Part shown: positions 1-10,395 of the stretch, piece by piece
How the letters are laid out: each line of letters starts with the position of its first letter
Position numbering within the stretch: position 1 is the first letter of the stretch
Source of the DNA: Chrysopilus asiliformis
Lineage: Eukaryota > Arthropoda > Insecta > Diptera > Rhagionidae
Direction: 5' to 3'
NCBI GenBank assembly: GCA_964034945.1
Contig: OZ035963.1
Coordinates: 47,976,032-48,040,031 of the forward strand
DNA length: 64,000 nucleotides
Notes under the pieces: model-generated
Told to the model about the DNA's origin: nothing
Database searches by the model: none
The model's input: only the letters and a program-made list of their open reading frames with translations
Program-made: the position numbers and the translations under genes

Positions 1-570
1 TAAGATAAAAGAAAACTCATTTTATGGTATTTTAAACTAATCAAATCTATGTTTTTATCGTCCATGTGGCGGCCACCCAAAAAATCGAGGCGCTTCTTTT
101 TAGTTACAACTCATGACATTCAAGGTAGCTGACATTATGTTTTTGTGAATAGAAAAACGTCTCAATGGTGAAGAATTTGATCATAAAATGACTGAAAAGA
201 GAAATATTTAAGGTGAAAATTAAGAGGAAAACCGTTTTACGATCGAAAATCCTTAAAGATAGCAGCGATCGAGTTTTATGTCACTTTCTAATTAATCCAT
301 TTAATAACTAAAGCCGGTATTGTAAAACATATTGACCACACACGTGAAGATTTCATCCTGAATAGTTTTTGGGGTTTGACTTTTTTTGTTTAAATAAAAC
401 AACAAGATCATTTTATTGATATCCAATAGTATTATTATTTTATCTCATTTTGTTCTAATAAATGAAACAGCCCATAGGAACCGGAATAGCAATTAACACA
501 ATCAATTTATTTCAGAACCAAAATAACAAAAATCAATATTATAAGCGTGGAAAAACTTATCTTTGAAATT
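1..570. other. no gene; downstream flank of DUF1091 gene
   Basis: No coding pattern is seen. On the minus strand an AATAAA lies at about 507-512, roughly 60 bases beyond the stop codon of the gene ending at 571, and would serve as its polyadenylation signal. The rest is A+T-rich sequence without repeats I recognise. Confidence 0.5.
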
Positions 571-1165
571 TCAACCGCGCCGACGTGTCTCAGTTACGAA
601 TGTGTGATGAAAAATTTCCACCTGTTTGTCATCATCGTTCAAGGTGACCAGAATGTCACCAGAATTCTTATAAATTCGACTTCGTATGGGTAAATTGTCA
701 AAAGAGAAACTCATATCTCTTGTTACATAAAATCCCTGCGGTGTGGTACAATCAAAAGTGAAATTCGAGTTGGCTACCAAGGCGTTGATGAACTCTTGAA
801 AAAATGGGCTGATCGATTCCTTTTTCATAGTGCAAGAGTTCAGATTTTTGTCAAATTTCATAATTTCCCTATTGTTGACAACAGTAGAAAAAACGAAACG
901 CAAGTTGTGTTCAGGGACGTCTTGCTTCACTGACCAATCTATATCGACTGTAGAATTATTTATTACGGTGTAATTAAGAGCGTAATAATCCACGTTGTAG
1001 GTCAGTTTGTACTCAAGAATCTTTGTTGGAGAATTTTGCTAGAATTTTCATAATAATTATGTGTGAAAACTGTATAAGAAATTTAATTCTTACCCCCATT
1101 CCGAATCGATTTATAGAAAAAATCCAAAAAATCGCAGACCAAGTAACAAATTTCTCAGTCGACAT
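571..1165 (-). CDS. DUF1091-family secreted protein, two exons (complement of 571..1038 and 1094..1165)
   Basis: Small secreted protein of the insect DUF1091 family, which is thought to fold like MD-2/GM2-activator lipid-binding domains; the ligand is unknown. Exon 1 (1165-1094) starts at ATG and encodes 24 residues with a hydrophobic signal-like core (FVTWSAIFWIFSI). A 55-bp intron with GTAAGA donor and TCTAG acceptor (1093-1039) follows in phase 0. Exon 2 runs to the stop at 571, giving 179 residues, the usual family length. Family marks are the Cys at about residue 93, the aromatic-rich FFQEF stretch, a second Cys at about 121 in the NFTFDC motif, then QGFY. Several N-glycosylation sites (NYT, NNST, NFT) suit a secreted protein. 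The long exon opens with GTG in frame, so a start inside exon 2 would lose the signal peptide; the splice model removes that problem. The family assignment is from memory of its motifs. The paralogue at 21955-22561 shares the exon structure. Confidence 0.8.
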
Positions 1166-1429
1166 TTTGTTCTTTACTGAATTAAAAGTATTTCGTTGGC
1201 AACTTAAAAACCATTTTTATTAAAACGGGTAATGATGCATAATAATACTGATGTGTTATTGTGTAATTTCCTTAATTGTGGCAAAAACGCAAAAAACTTC
1301 ATAGTTGATTAGTCTATTTTCATTGATTTTATCAGTAGTCTCGACAAAATTCCGTGGGGTTTTATTATTTTAGTTATGCAAACTATTTTATTAATGGCGG
1401 AGAACGAATCAAGAATGGAGGCAGATAAA
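1166..1429. other. no gene; upstream flank of DUF1091 gene
   Basis: A+T-rich flank upstream of the minus-strand gene. It would hold the promoter, but no clear TATA or initiator motif stands out. Confidence 0.4.
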
Positions 1430-1869
1430 AACTTTCTGATCTGGACGAAATCCATTTGAGGCAAAATTTCTAGGATATCCGTGCATCTGTCTATCTCTCG
1501 GTCTGTCTGTCTGTCGATCTATCAGTTTTACGTATCTTAAATAACCTATTCGAATTTCTCGGCTTATAAGGTCTGCTTATAATCCTGTAAGCCTGCGTGG
1601 AAGCTGGTAAAGCAGGTTCTGAAGACGGTGAGCCAACTTCCATACCAGAAACAGGCTATACCAGAAATGGGTGTTCGGGGCAGATATGCCTGACCTGTTG
1701 GTTTTGTTATATTTTTTGCAGACCTTATAAGCCGAGAAATTCCAATAGGTTTCAGTGCTAAAAGGTCGAGTATAGACCATGGATCAGAAATGGTTCAATG
1801 GTTAAACACTAAATATCTTAATTAACTCCAAAATGCGTTGAGCTAACGACTTTGAATTTTTTTTAACTG
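1430..1869. repeat. repeat H remnant with GTCT microsatellite, split by repeat F
   Basis: The sequence from about 1430 (TTTCTGATC...) through the GTCTGTCTGTCTGTCG run at 1500 and on to TGCGTTGAGCTA near 1835 matches the copy at about 29877-29960, in the same order. The part between 1546 and 1813 is a separate insertion (repeat F). A third related piece lies at 26160-26350. These are probably non-autonomous mobile elements, class unknown. Confidence 0.5.
1546..1813 (+). mobile_element. repeat F copy 1: 268-bp element with 33-bp inner inverted repeats and 13-bp target duplication
   Basis: The element is flanked by TATCTTAAATAAC (1533-1545) and TATCTTAATTAAC (1814-1826), a 13-bp direct repeat with one mismatch. 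Removing the element and one repeat gives a continuous repeat-H sequence like that at about 29920-29950, so the boundaries are well supported. Inside, GAATTTCTCGGCTTATAAGG near 1551 is repeated inverted around 1720-1745, followed by a unique tail ending TGGTTAAACACTAAA. A 13-14 bp duplication suits retroposition better than most DNA transposons, but no poly-A tail or coding sequence is seen. Confidence 0.65.
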
Positions 1870-2140
1870 CACTCAGAAAAATGTCCAGGTCAACTTTTTG
1901 TCAGGTTAACTCTGACCTTACAGAGGTTTCTGTAAGCCAGCTAGCGGTCAGAGTTAACCTATCTAAGGTCAACTCGTGCAGCTCCCAATGCCTTACTTCA
2001 CCTGCTGGTGGCTTAATTTCAGAATTTCTCCGACCACAGGTCAACTCAGTTTTACTTGCCACATGCAGGCGAACGCGCGCCTGCCCGAGGCCAATTACGC
2101 CGTATGTAGGTCGTCGAGTTAGCCTTCATTTTTCTGAGTG
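1870..2140. mobile_element. repeat D copy 1: 271-bp MITE
   Basis: Terminal inverted repeats CACTCAGAAAAATG / CATTTTTCTGAGTG, with a 2-bp flank TG on each side. Almost identical copies lie at 4703-4967 and 62780-63051. The open frames across it differ from no-coding expectation only because the element is relatively G+C-rich; I do not call a gene. The superfamily is uncertain; a TA/TG dinucleotide duplication suggests a Tc1/mariner relative. Confidence 0.8.
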
Positions 2141-2151
2141 TGAGTTCCGAA

Positions 2152-3156
2152 ACACGGAAAATAAATTTAGGAAGCGTTCCACCAAAATTGCATGCTCCAG
2201 TCCCATATTTACGGGAAAAATAGTGGCCCAATATGGGAGTCATTCCTATAAAAAAAAAATGTGACTGTTCCCAAATTTTTTAGGACACATTTCAACAAAA
2301 AAAATTTCGTATTCTTGTTTTTGTGTAATCATTTCCAAAAATATGGAAGAGATTACTGTATATGTTGAGATGTCACGAAAAAAATTTGGGAACGTTCCAT
2401 TTTGTAAGGGACTCAATTCTAAAATGAAAGGAATGAATCCTATAAAACGTTGTAATGTCTTCATTGATTATTGGACCCTCTCCAATATATATTTTTCATT
2501 TGAAATGGGATTCGTTCCTATAATTATAGTAACAAGTCCTATTCGAATAAGATTGACCACTTTTTTTCTTAAATGCTGCCCAATCTAAAGGGGACAGACA
2601 AGGATTCGAGTTATCGAATATACGAGATAGAGAAATTCAAGGGGTTTGAAAATATTCGAGATATCAAACTGCTCGAGTAGTAAAATGCCCTGTTATTGAA
2701 AAAATTCTCCGACACAAATGTTAAAGTGTGGTAGTAAACAGGTCGAAACTGTATAAACCACATGCGAATTATAATCAAAGAAAAAAAATTGGCTTAAATT
2801 ACTATATTCGCTTAATCCTATTTGCATAGGAATGAGTCCGAAAACGTTTAGGATTGGTTCCAATTTTTTTGTAGGACTGGGTCCTACATAATATTGGAGT
2901 CACTTCCAAAAACAATGGGAACGATTCCATTCCATAATATAGCTTTGTTTCCCCCTCAGTATAGGAATGTCTCCAGTAAAAACTAGCAACGGGTGCTAAT
3001 TTTATTGGAATATGTCCATTCTTCTCTCAGCCCTATGACTCCACGAAAACTAGGACTAGTTCAAATATTTAAGGAACCCCTTACAAAATGTAACGAGTCC
3101 TATAATCGCTTTCCCATATTTTATAGGAACGTTTCCTATGCGGATTTTTCCCGTGT
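2152..3156. mobile_element. repeat E copy 1: 1-kb element with array of GGA-N5-TCC palindromes
   Basis: The ends are inverted: ACACGGAAAAT at 2152 and a rightward ATTTTTCCCGTGT at 3144-3156, and just inside them AGGAAGCGTTCC faces GGAACGTTTCC. A diverged copy lies at 33780-35528. Exact GGA-N5-TCC sites begin at 2170, 2236, 2430, 2473, 2508, 2829, 2851, 2874, 2918, 2964, 3007 and 3126, with a 4-bp-spacer site at 2389, a 6-bp-spacer site at 2896 and weaker versions near 3053 and 3073. No open frame looks like a transposase. The class is unknown and no clear target duplication is visible. The repeated palindrome could be a binding site for a dimeric protein, which is inference. Confidence 0.7.
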
Positions 3157-3513
3157 AGATATTGCAAAGCAAAGTTTAGTGTTGACCACAACTAATATTA
3201 TTTTTTTTACATAGTATTTGGTCTTGGCGTGTTTGGCCCTGGAATAGGATGATCCTATCAACTTTTAGGGGAAATCTGGTAACCGCAAATAACTAAAATT
3301 GCGGTTTTTTTTAAAACCGCAGTATCAGTTTTTCTGTTCACTTTGAAACTACGTGTTTTTCAATAGTTTTGAGTAAGACAAAATTTGAAGACAGTAAAAT
3401 TTCCTATAATTTGGTCTTCCATTAGAAGACGATTTTTCAAACCGATATCGAGATATACTCTTATTTGAAAAAAATTGGAAGCGTGAACCACTATTATTTT
3501 TCTTTTGCTGAAA
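3157..3513. other. no gene recognised
   Basis: Unique A+T-rich sequence. A short hairpin (AAACCGCAA and GCGGTTTT motifs, about 3284-3325) is the only structure noticed. Confidence 0.35.
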
Positions 3514-3984
3514 ATGTCGATTTTTGTGCCAAGTAAGGGTCATTTTCGGGAAGTTTTACTTCATTGCCATTTCTTGAAGAAACGTTGTATACTATGAGCT
3601 CTTGATACCATTAGAAACCTATCGACTTCAACTGATACATTTGAAGCGAACTAAAACGTCCGGAATGGGCGTGACAAGTTTATTCTACTCCATGACAACG
3701 CAAGGCCACACATTAAGCCGGTTAAAACATACCTAGAAGGGATCAACTGGGAAGTCCTACCCCACCCGCCATACTCCCCAGACATTGCCCGTTCTGATTA
3801 CCATTTGTTTAGATTGATGGAATCATGTCTTACTGGACTTCGGTTCCATTCATATGAGGAGGTGAACGAATGGTTGCATGACTGGATCAGCGCGAATGAG
3901 CAGGCCTTCTTCACTCAAGGAATCCGCCTTTAACATGAAAGATGAGCTAATGATATAGCTTCCAATGCAACATACTTTGAATAA
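3514..3984 (+). pseudogene. mariner transposase remnant (DD34D type), deleted and frameshifted
   Basis: This is a decayed cut-and-paste transposase gene. The start (ATG 3514) encodes MSIFVPSKGHFREVLL, the mariner N-terminus, which pairs with the relative at 60277. Then an internal deletion joins to VYYELLIPLET and, after a frameshift, to the catalytic end: HDNARPH, WEVLPHPPYSPD and SDYHLF. The second and third catalytic Asp are 34 residues apart, which is the mariner DD34D signature. The end reads ATYFE and a stop at 3982-3984. The first catalytic Asp region and most of the DNA-binding domain are missing. I did not find convincing terminal repeats. Confidence 0.85.
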
Positions 3985-4702
3985 AATCCATTTGTAATTT
4001 GAAGCAAAAATATAGAAAATTTTTCACGAAAAAAGTAAAAATAAAAAAAAACGGTAAGAACTTATTCACATAGCTAATAGATTTTTGCAAATTGCTTGCA
4101 AACTTATGGTCTTTCGAAAAAATAAGTTAAAGAAGAATATAATAGTTAAAAGAAAATATTAAAATTCTCTACATTTTAGCCTTTTACAATAAATCGGTGT
4201 TTTTTTACCGTTATCGAGATATTTCAGATTTTGTAAAAAAGACATCATATTTTTATAAAAGCTATATTTTAATTGTTGAGTTGTAGTATAAATTGGGCCG
4301 GAACGTAGATTTGGTATAAGAAAGTAATATGCTGTTCACATCAGATATTTGTTTTAATTAAATTACTCTAAATTTAAAAACATAAAAAATGTTTTACTTG
4401 CGTCGCGATTGGTCTTGAAACGTATTAGCTTGCGAAGGATTAGATTTGAATACTTTGGTCTTCTAAGTGATTCTGCAATCGGTTACCATTTCTTATCAAT
4501 AGCCTCAATTAACCCATTAAGTCCCAAGATGTTATATTTTCATTTTTTTTTTAAATCTTTAGGTATACCATATTTATAGGATCGTTTTGAATGGGAATAA
4601 AATTGCTAAGCTGATATTCATGTCCTGACACTATTCATGCTCTGTCCTATAAAATAGAATAGTGGAATTTAGGGAAATAGGATTTCTGATTAAATGAACA
4701 TG
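3985..4702. other. no gene recognised
   Basis: A+T-rich DNA with homopolymer runs. The left part may contain the degraded 3' end of the mariner element. Nothing else is supported. Confidence 0.35.
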
Positions 4703-4967
4703 CACTCAGAAAAATGTTCAGGTCAACTTTTTGTCAGGTTAACTCTGACCTTACAGAGGTTTCTGTAAGCCAGCTAGCGGTCAGAGTTAACCTATCTAAG
4801 GTCAACTCGTGCAGCTCCCAATGCCCTACTTCGTCTGCTTAATTCCAGAATTTCTCCGACCACAGGTCAACTCAGTTTTACTTGCCCACATGCAGGCGAA
4901 CGCGCGCCTGCCCGAGGCCAATTACGCCGTATGTAGGTCGTCGAGTTAGCCTCCATTTTTCTGAGTG
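4703..4967. mobile_element. repeat D copy 2: 265-bp MITE
   Basis: Same terminal repeats and body as 1870-2140, with TG on both sides (4701-4702, 4968-4969). It lacks about seven bases (GGTGGCT region) present in the other copies. Near identity of three copies points to recent movement. Confidence 0.8.
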
Positions 4968-5868
4968 TGCTTCTATAATAAAATTACACTGTATTTAAAA
5001 TAGAGTGCTGGGACCTAATAGGTTAAGAGTCCATCTATCCCGCAGGACCATCGACATTGAAGATCCTCACAATTCTTGCCCTAATTGAAGGTCTTCCTAT
5101 TATTCTAAGGTGCTATTACTGCGGGTGATTCCTTTCCTTAACGAAATTCGCATCATTTTTTTTTCAACGAGAGACGATCTCAATGAAAGAAAATTCGAAT
5201 ATTCAAAATAAGTAAATTTGCTAAATTTTTAACGATCGATTAGCTTGTTGGAAAGAATCTATTTTCCGAGTATTTCATGCTCGAGAAGACATAAATTTTA
5301 TGATTTTTCCCAGAATTTTTATGAACTCTGCAAATCGTGCTTCTACAGTCTGTGAAGAATTTCATATTTTATGTAATGTGCGATTAAAAATTTCTCATAT
5401 GGTGCAGAATTGGCATGAAATCGACTTTTGAATAGCACATCAGCATGTGCTCAAGCCGTCTCGTCCACATTTAGTACGAATTTCAATATGATTTCATCTC
5501 CTTCGACATACGAATATTTACGAACATTGAAATATTATATAAATTATAGTCAACAATGCGATAGATAAATAAAGTAGGTATCTTTCAGATTTCGAGTATA
5601 TATTTAAGCTTGCCAGAAAATTTTATATATTCATACCTGCATGAGGAATTCATGTGACAATACATTGAGCTGAAGAGATGAAATCGATTAGGTTTGGTAG
5701 CATTTCGAACTCCTGCGGTTACGTCGGTCATACATACACCGAGTCAACGATTTTATTTTATCTTGGTCTACCTGAAATGCCAAAAAAAAAACCAATATTA
5801 ATATTATTTATCCAATAGTTTATCAACTCCACACAGGAGCCAAAGCATGTTTTCGTATTTATTTTCAG
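4968..5868. other. no gene recognised
   Basis: Low-complexity A+T-rich DNA. A short ATG-initiated frame begins at about 5678 (MKSIRFGSISNSCGYVGHT) and could be an upstream exon for the next entry, but no good donor site joins them. Confidence 0.3.
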
Positions 5869-6025
5869 CTGGAAGACCACTTTATCCAAGAAGAGCCGAA
5901 AATTTCGTGATGTGCATTCAATACGGAGTGACTTCAACAACTTCATGGAGAATCGGAGCCATCAGGTCATAAAGATTTCTTCGCTGACAATTCAAATACC
6001 GATTAGAAGTGGCTCTGCTGGATGA
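5869..6025 (+). CDS. possible terminal exon, product unrecognised
   Basis: A pyrimidine-rich acceptor (TTTATTTTCAG, ending 5868) is followed by a frame of 51 codons (after one split base) ending in TGA at 6023-6025. The peptide is basic (WKTTLSKKSRKFRDVHS near its start). Local base composition is richer in G+C than the surroundings. No upstream exon is identified and an overlapping frame on the other strand is also open, so this is only a candidate. Confidence 0.22.
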
Positions 6026-6769
6026 GAAGAAAAGCGACTTCTTTTGCGTGCATCATTTTCCAAAAGTTCATATCTACATGCTTGTCTCATTTCTAAAAGT
6101 CCCTCGGATCGCCTCTCTAAACTAAACACAGAAAAACTGTCCACTTATGCATCTTATACGATTCGGTTTTGTTTATCAATTAAACATCTTAGGCATGGAA
6201 TCGAATAAACATTTCAAGACATGACTAGCCAATAACTTAACCTCAACATATTAATAATTTTTCGGCCTTATCAGATGTTTATTATTTTTCATTTCAATCC
6301 TTTTCTTGGCATTTCGATTATGTGAAATTTTTCTTGGACACGAGATCAGGGTTAACCGAGTCGGGAGTGTGAACGCGTGCCATGTAAATCAGGTAAAAAG
6401 GTTAACTTCAACTTAACCATAAAAATTTTAAATTATTTCTTATAGGTTAATGGTGGGTAACATTTAAAGACGTATCGGGTGAACAATAAACTTATGACTT
6501 TTTGCTCGTTTGTCTGTTCAATATTGAGTATCTTTTTCTATAGAACAAAATCAATGAATTTATCTGAGGCGCGGTTCAAGTCACGGAATCAGAGTAAGAA
6601 GTATCGAATTTCACATCCCTTTGAAACAACTATGCAAGTATTGCAAGAAACTGAGAAAAAGGAAATAATCTTAGAGGTAGTCGAAAATAAATTTCTTTTT
6701 TCATAGATATATGATTGGTTTTGGGTAGCATGTAATCATATTCAAAATTCCGTTTTGGATTTTATCATT
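6026..6769. other. no gene recognised
   Basis: A+T-rich sequence; a short open frame near 6479-6706 lacks a credible start and composition. No repeat family assigned. Confidence 0.35.
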
Positions 6770-7620
6770 TTATCACCATACGGGTGGTGATACCAAAGGG
6801 TATATTAATTTTGGCTTACCGTTTGTAACGCCAAGATCCCGTCATCACACACAAAAATGAATTACACAGTGTTTAGAATGATAAACATAACAAAAGCTAT
6901 AATTGCCAATCTGGCAATCATTGGAGACCCGTATGGTGATATTCGTATCAAAATTCGAACAGTTATACCAAGATTCCACTTTGAAGTCAAACTTTCCAAT
7001 AAGATTTTTTTAAATTTATTCCAATCGGATTTTGATGTATGGGAGTTTTATGTAGAATCATATCCTAAATAACTTTTGTTCTTGGACTTTTTTGATAAGA
7101 TGCACCGTTTTTGAGATATTCATAAAAACCGTTTTCGTTCGTATGGGGGGTACCCCCCCTAATGGTCCATTTTTGCCCACTAATGAACTTAGCCTCGCAT
7201 TTTATGGATCTGTGCAAACTTTCAAGTCTCTAGCTCAATCCGTGCGCCCGCAATCCGCGCCACAGACAGACAGACGGACGGACGGACGCACGGACGGACA
7301 GACGGACAGACAGACAGACGGACAGACATGCAGAAATTAAATATTTTTATCATTCTAAACACACTGGTGTAATTCATTTTTTTGTGCGATGACGGGATCT
7401 TGGCGTTACAAACGGTAAGGCAAAGTTAATATACCCTTTGGTTTCACCATACGGGTATAAAAAACTGAATTTTACATGTCCGTCCGTCCGTCTGTCCGCC
7501 TGTGGCGCGGATTGCAGGCGCACGGATTGAGCTAAAAACTTGAAATTTTACGCAGATTCGTTTTTCGTAAAATGCAAGGCTAAGTTCGTTAATGGGCAGA
7601 AATGGAACATTCCTTTGGTT
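6770..7620 (+). mobile_element. DINE-1/Helentron-like repeat A, truncated outer copy split by an inner copy
   Basis: Outer copy in plus orientation: 6770-6885 (ACCAAAGGGTATATTAA, CCGTTTGTAACGCCAAGATC, GAATTACAC...GTTTAGAATGATAAA), resuming at 7459 with AAACTGAATTTTACATGTCC, a short (GTCY)n run, GGCGCGGATTGC and on to about 7620, where it stops before the usual 3' end. The usual left end TATACCCGTATGG is replaced here by a small palindrome ATCACCATACGGGTGGTGAT. The inner copy interrupts it at the ATAAA tract. Confidence 0.75.
6886..7458 (-). mobile_element. DINE-1/Helentron-like repeat A, inner copy
   Basis: Minus-orientation copy with both ends: CATAACAAAAGCTATAATTG at 6886 and CACCATACGGGTAT ending 7458, flanked by AAA on both sides (TTT in element orientation). 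It contains a (GACA/GACG)n array at 7262-7328, which is GTCY on the element strand. It sits inside another copy of the same family. Confidence 0.8.
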
Positions 7621-7758
7621 GCTAAAAAAGATCTCTTCTATTAAAGAGTTAATCGCAACTTTGTATTTAAGTTAATTTTAAAAAGACGAACATTTAGAAG
7701 ACTACCATATATCCCCCCTACCCCCTTAAACCCATCCCTATAATATTTTTATCTCAAA

Positions 7759-8091
7759 CTAGCTTGCATACCCGTCGTTGCCGGTTAAGTTTTTTCAAAA
7801 AAAAAATTTTATGATCTATGTTGGAGCTAAACTTCAGGCCAATCGGCTCGGTAGTTTCCCCGCGAAAGGGTAACATAACGCAAAAACTAAGTTTCGAAAT
7901 CACTTTACCCCCTCCCCTTACTCCCCCCACCCCTCGCGCTTCTTTTCCGTATGCCTATGTTGGAACCAGAACTAACACAGACATTCATGCCAAATTTCAA
8001 GACAATCGGTTCAGCCGTTTTTGTGTGAAAGAGGAACAGACAGACAGACAGACAGACAGACACCAACTCATTTTTATATATTAGTATGATG
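7759..8091 (-). mobile_element. non-autonomous Helitron, family B copy 1
   Basis: On the minus strand the element begins TCATACTAATATATAAAAATG after an A and ends in GGCAACGACGGGTATGCAAGCTAG before a T. That is the canonical Helitron insertion A|TC...CTAG|T. A 5-bp stem (ACCCG in full copies, around GCAACGA) precedes CTAG by 7 nt. It includes a (GTCT)n run at 8036-8062. No Rep/helicase coding is present. Confidence 0.75.
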
Positions 8092-8365
8092 ATATGATGA
8101 TACATTAAAAAATAATTAAAAGAGTCCAATAAATAACCTGTATTTGAAGAAAATCATTTAAAAATTAAGACTGAAAGCCACTGTGAAAGGGTTAAAAGTA
8201 CTTTAACGGTTCAGTAGATGGCAGGGGAGCGGATAAGAAGTAACGACGTATAGTCTAAAACGTGCCTTGTGATACTAAGAATACATATTTAAAAAAAAAA
8301 CTTGTCGCAAACATAAATTTTTTTTGTGTTGCCAAAAATTTTACAATCTTTTAGTATAATTTGGC

Positions 8366-8569
8366 GTCGCTGATTCCGAATCTGCAAGTGGTTTGGCCAG
8401 ATTGGCTCTACTTTTTCCAGAAAGCCCAAAGAATATTATTTCGAAAAAATACACCTTTTTTTTGTTGTTGCCGTTTATATTTAAATTATTTTAGGGTAAT
8501 TTTACTTCGCTGAATCTGGAAGTAGTTTGGCTGAATTAGTTTTAGTTTTGGAGATTCGGAATCAGCGAC
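8366..8569. repeat. inverted repeat, 18-bp arms
   Basis: GTCGCTGATTCCGAATCT (8366-8383) and its exact complement at 8552-8569. The spacer contains further similar pieces (GAATCTGGAAGTAGTTTGGC against GAATCTGCAAGTGGTTTGGC), so a duplicated and inverted ancestor is likely. Class unknown. Confidence 0.5.
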
Positions 8570-8930
8570 GTTGAATTATCCGAAGGTGATTGGTCTGAGA
8601 TGTGATTTTTCATAATTTTAAAATTTTATTAATTTATTGTAAAAAAGTGATACGTGGTAGTGGGGGAGGAGAAGCGCTTAGTTAATAGCTATATGTTAAT
8701 CGCTTTTCCTCAGAGATATCTGCGAAACGGGGTTTTTTTGTTGGGAAAAATAAGTAAAAGTGAATTACTGCAGTATCTTTGATGAGTTTTACAATGTTTT
8801 CAATCTATGCAAAATCGTGGGTTCACTAGTAGACAAGAACAAAAACAAAAAAACCTCAATTGAAGTGGACCCAATGCGGTTCTGGCATATGTCTATTTAA
8901 TACTGAGAATTAATTTTATACTAAGTTCAC

Positions 8931-9545
8931 ACCGACGCAAAATCACGTAATTTTGCGAAATGATTTAAATCTTAAACCAAAGTGTTCACACAGAGGTTAA
9001 AGTAATTTTGTTTGACATTTCAACTATGTACGTTAGTTCAAAAATGGATCGAGGAAGTTCGTGTAGGATTACTATGAATTTTAGTAATATGATGAATAAT
9101 ATAATTCAAAACATCGATGAAATATGTGCAAACAGAATTAGACACCTTGGACGAAAATGGGAATTATCTGTAATGAAAATAAACAATTATTTTCCATTTC
9201 ATATTTAACTGCATCATAAACATGTCCATTTATTTATTTTTTCAGATCACAGGTTTACTAAAATATCCTCTTCGCGTGCGAAACACGGCTTCTTTTTCTT
9301 ATAATTCCGTCTTTCCAATCCAGCACAAATGTCAAAACTGATGTACTCAAGAGAGCTGAATGAGTGATGCAGGGTTGTATTCATTGTTTTTACTTGATTT
9401 CGTTCCTAATTTTGTGGAAATTGCATACTTTTAGTGATTTTGAAAACAGGTTAATGTACTGGAAATCTCGTGGTTTCGAGGAAGATTTCGTTCAAAATTA
9501 CGAAAATCTTCAAAATTACGTAATTTTGCGTCAGTGTGAACATAG
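8931..9545. mobile_element. 615-bp MITE with GTTCACAC terminal repeats
   Basis: The left end CTAAGTTCACACCGACGC and right end GTCAGTGTGAACATAG are imperfect inverted repeats extending about 35 bp to ACGTAATTTTG, with TA on each side (8929-8930, 9546-9547). Internal frames are not supported as coding. This is probably a deletion derivative of a cut-and-paste transposon. Confidence 0.65.
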
Positions 9546-10395
9546 TATTAGGTTTCAACAAACAATTTTTAAACATTTTTTTTAAATCGAAAACCGTGTT
9601 AAATTTCTTAAAGAATACAATCAGGGAGAGAAATGACTAGACAGACAGACATACAATAACAACACATCAGAGCTTGTGCTAAACCACAAATTTACTTATG
9701 TGCAACCCTAACAAATGATTTTATTCAATTTTTCGCCAACGAATTGCGTTTTTCCAGATTTTATTCTGGTTGAATCATAAAATGATATGTTGTCAATTTT
9801 GGCAAACATGAGTTGGCCTTCGTTGGTTAACACCCAGCAGCCAAGTGAAATTTACTACTTTGTCTCTGGGTTAGTCATTTTCGTATGAGAAATATTTCAT
9901 CATACAAGATATGCAGCCGGAAAATAGTCCGGAAAAATTAATTTTCTCTTGTCTTTTGAATATGTTACTTGTTGACAATATGGCAAAACTCTTTCGTAGT
10001 TGATCTTTGTCACCATTCAACGTTCCTTACGTGATTTCTTCATATGTAGATGCATTTTTACAATAAAATAGAAGAAATTGCATTCAGTTTAACAACTAGT
10101 AGAAAAGGTCAACTGGTGTACATTTCGTGCTGTGAATTGTGACACTAAAAAAAATTTCTTTTCCACAATTTTGTTGTTGACAGTTGATCGTTGATAAAAT
10201 TGTTTTCCCATTTTACGGGACTCACGCTTATTTCCAACTGAAATTCACCTGAAATTCATGCGTTTGGATAATAATTTGATTGGAAAAGAATTGCTTTTAG
10301 CAGTAAAAAAAATCATTAAATTACCTTTTCAAAATGTTTTTAGGTATGAAACTGAAATGCAAATTCAATTTGCACAATACTTCTGGGATATCTTC
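9546..10395. other. no gene recognised
   Basis: A+T-rich unique DNA; a short GACA run at 9640-9650 is the only repeat-like sequence. Confidence 0.35.

Noticed and set aside
1881..2264. 127-codon plus-strand frame, also partly present at 62791-63033
   Set aside because: Lies inside repeat D, a MITE with inverted ends; copy 2 breaks the frame, so it is not a conserved gene.
2170..3136. NF-kB/Dorsal binding sites as explanation of the GGA...TCC dyads
   Set aside because: Dorsal sites are GGG(W)n-type 10-mers; most dyads here are 11 bp with mixed spacers, so the match is only superficial.
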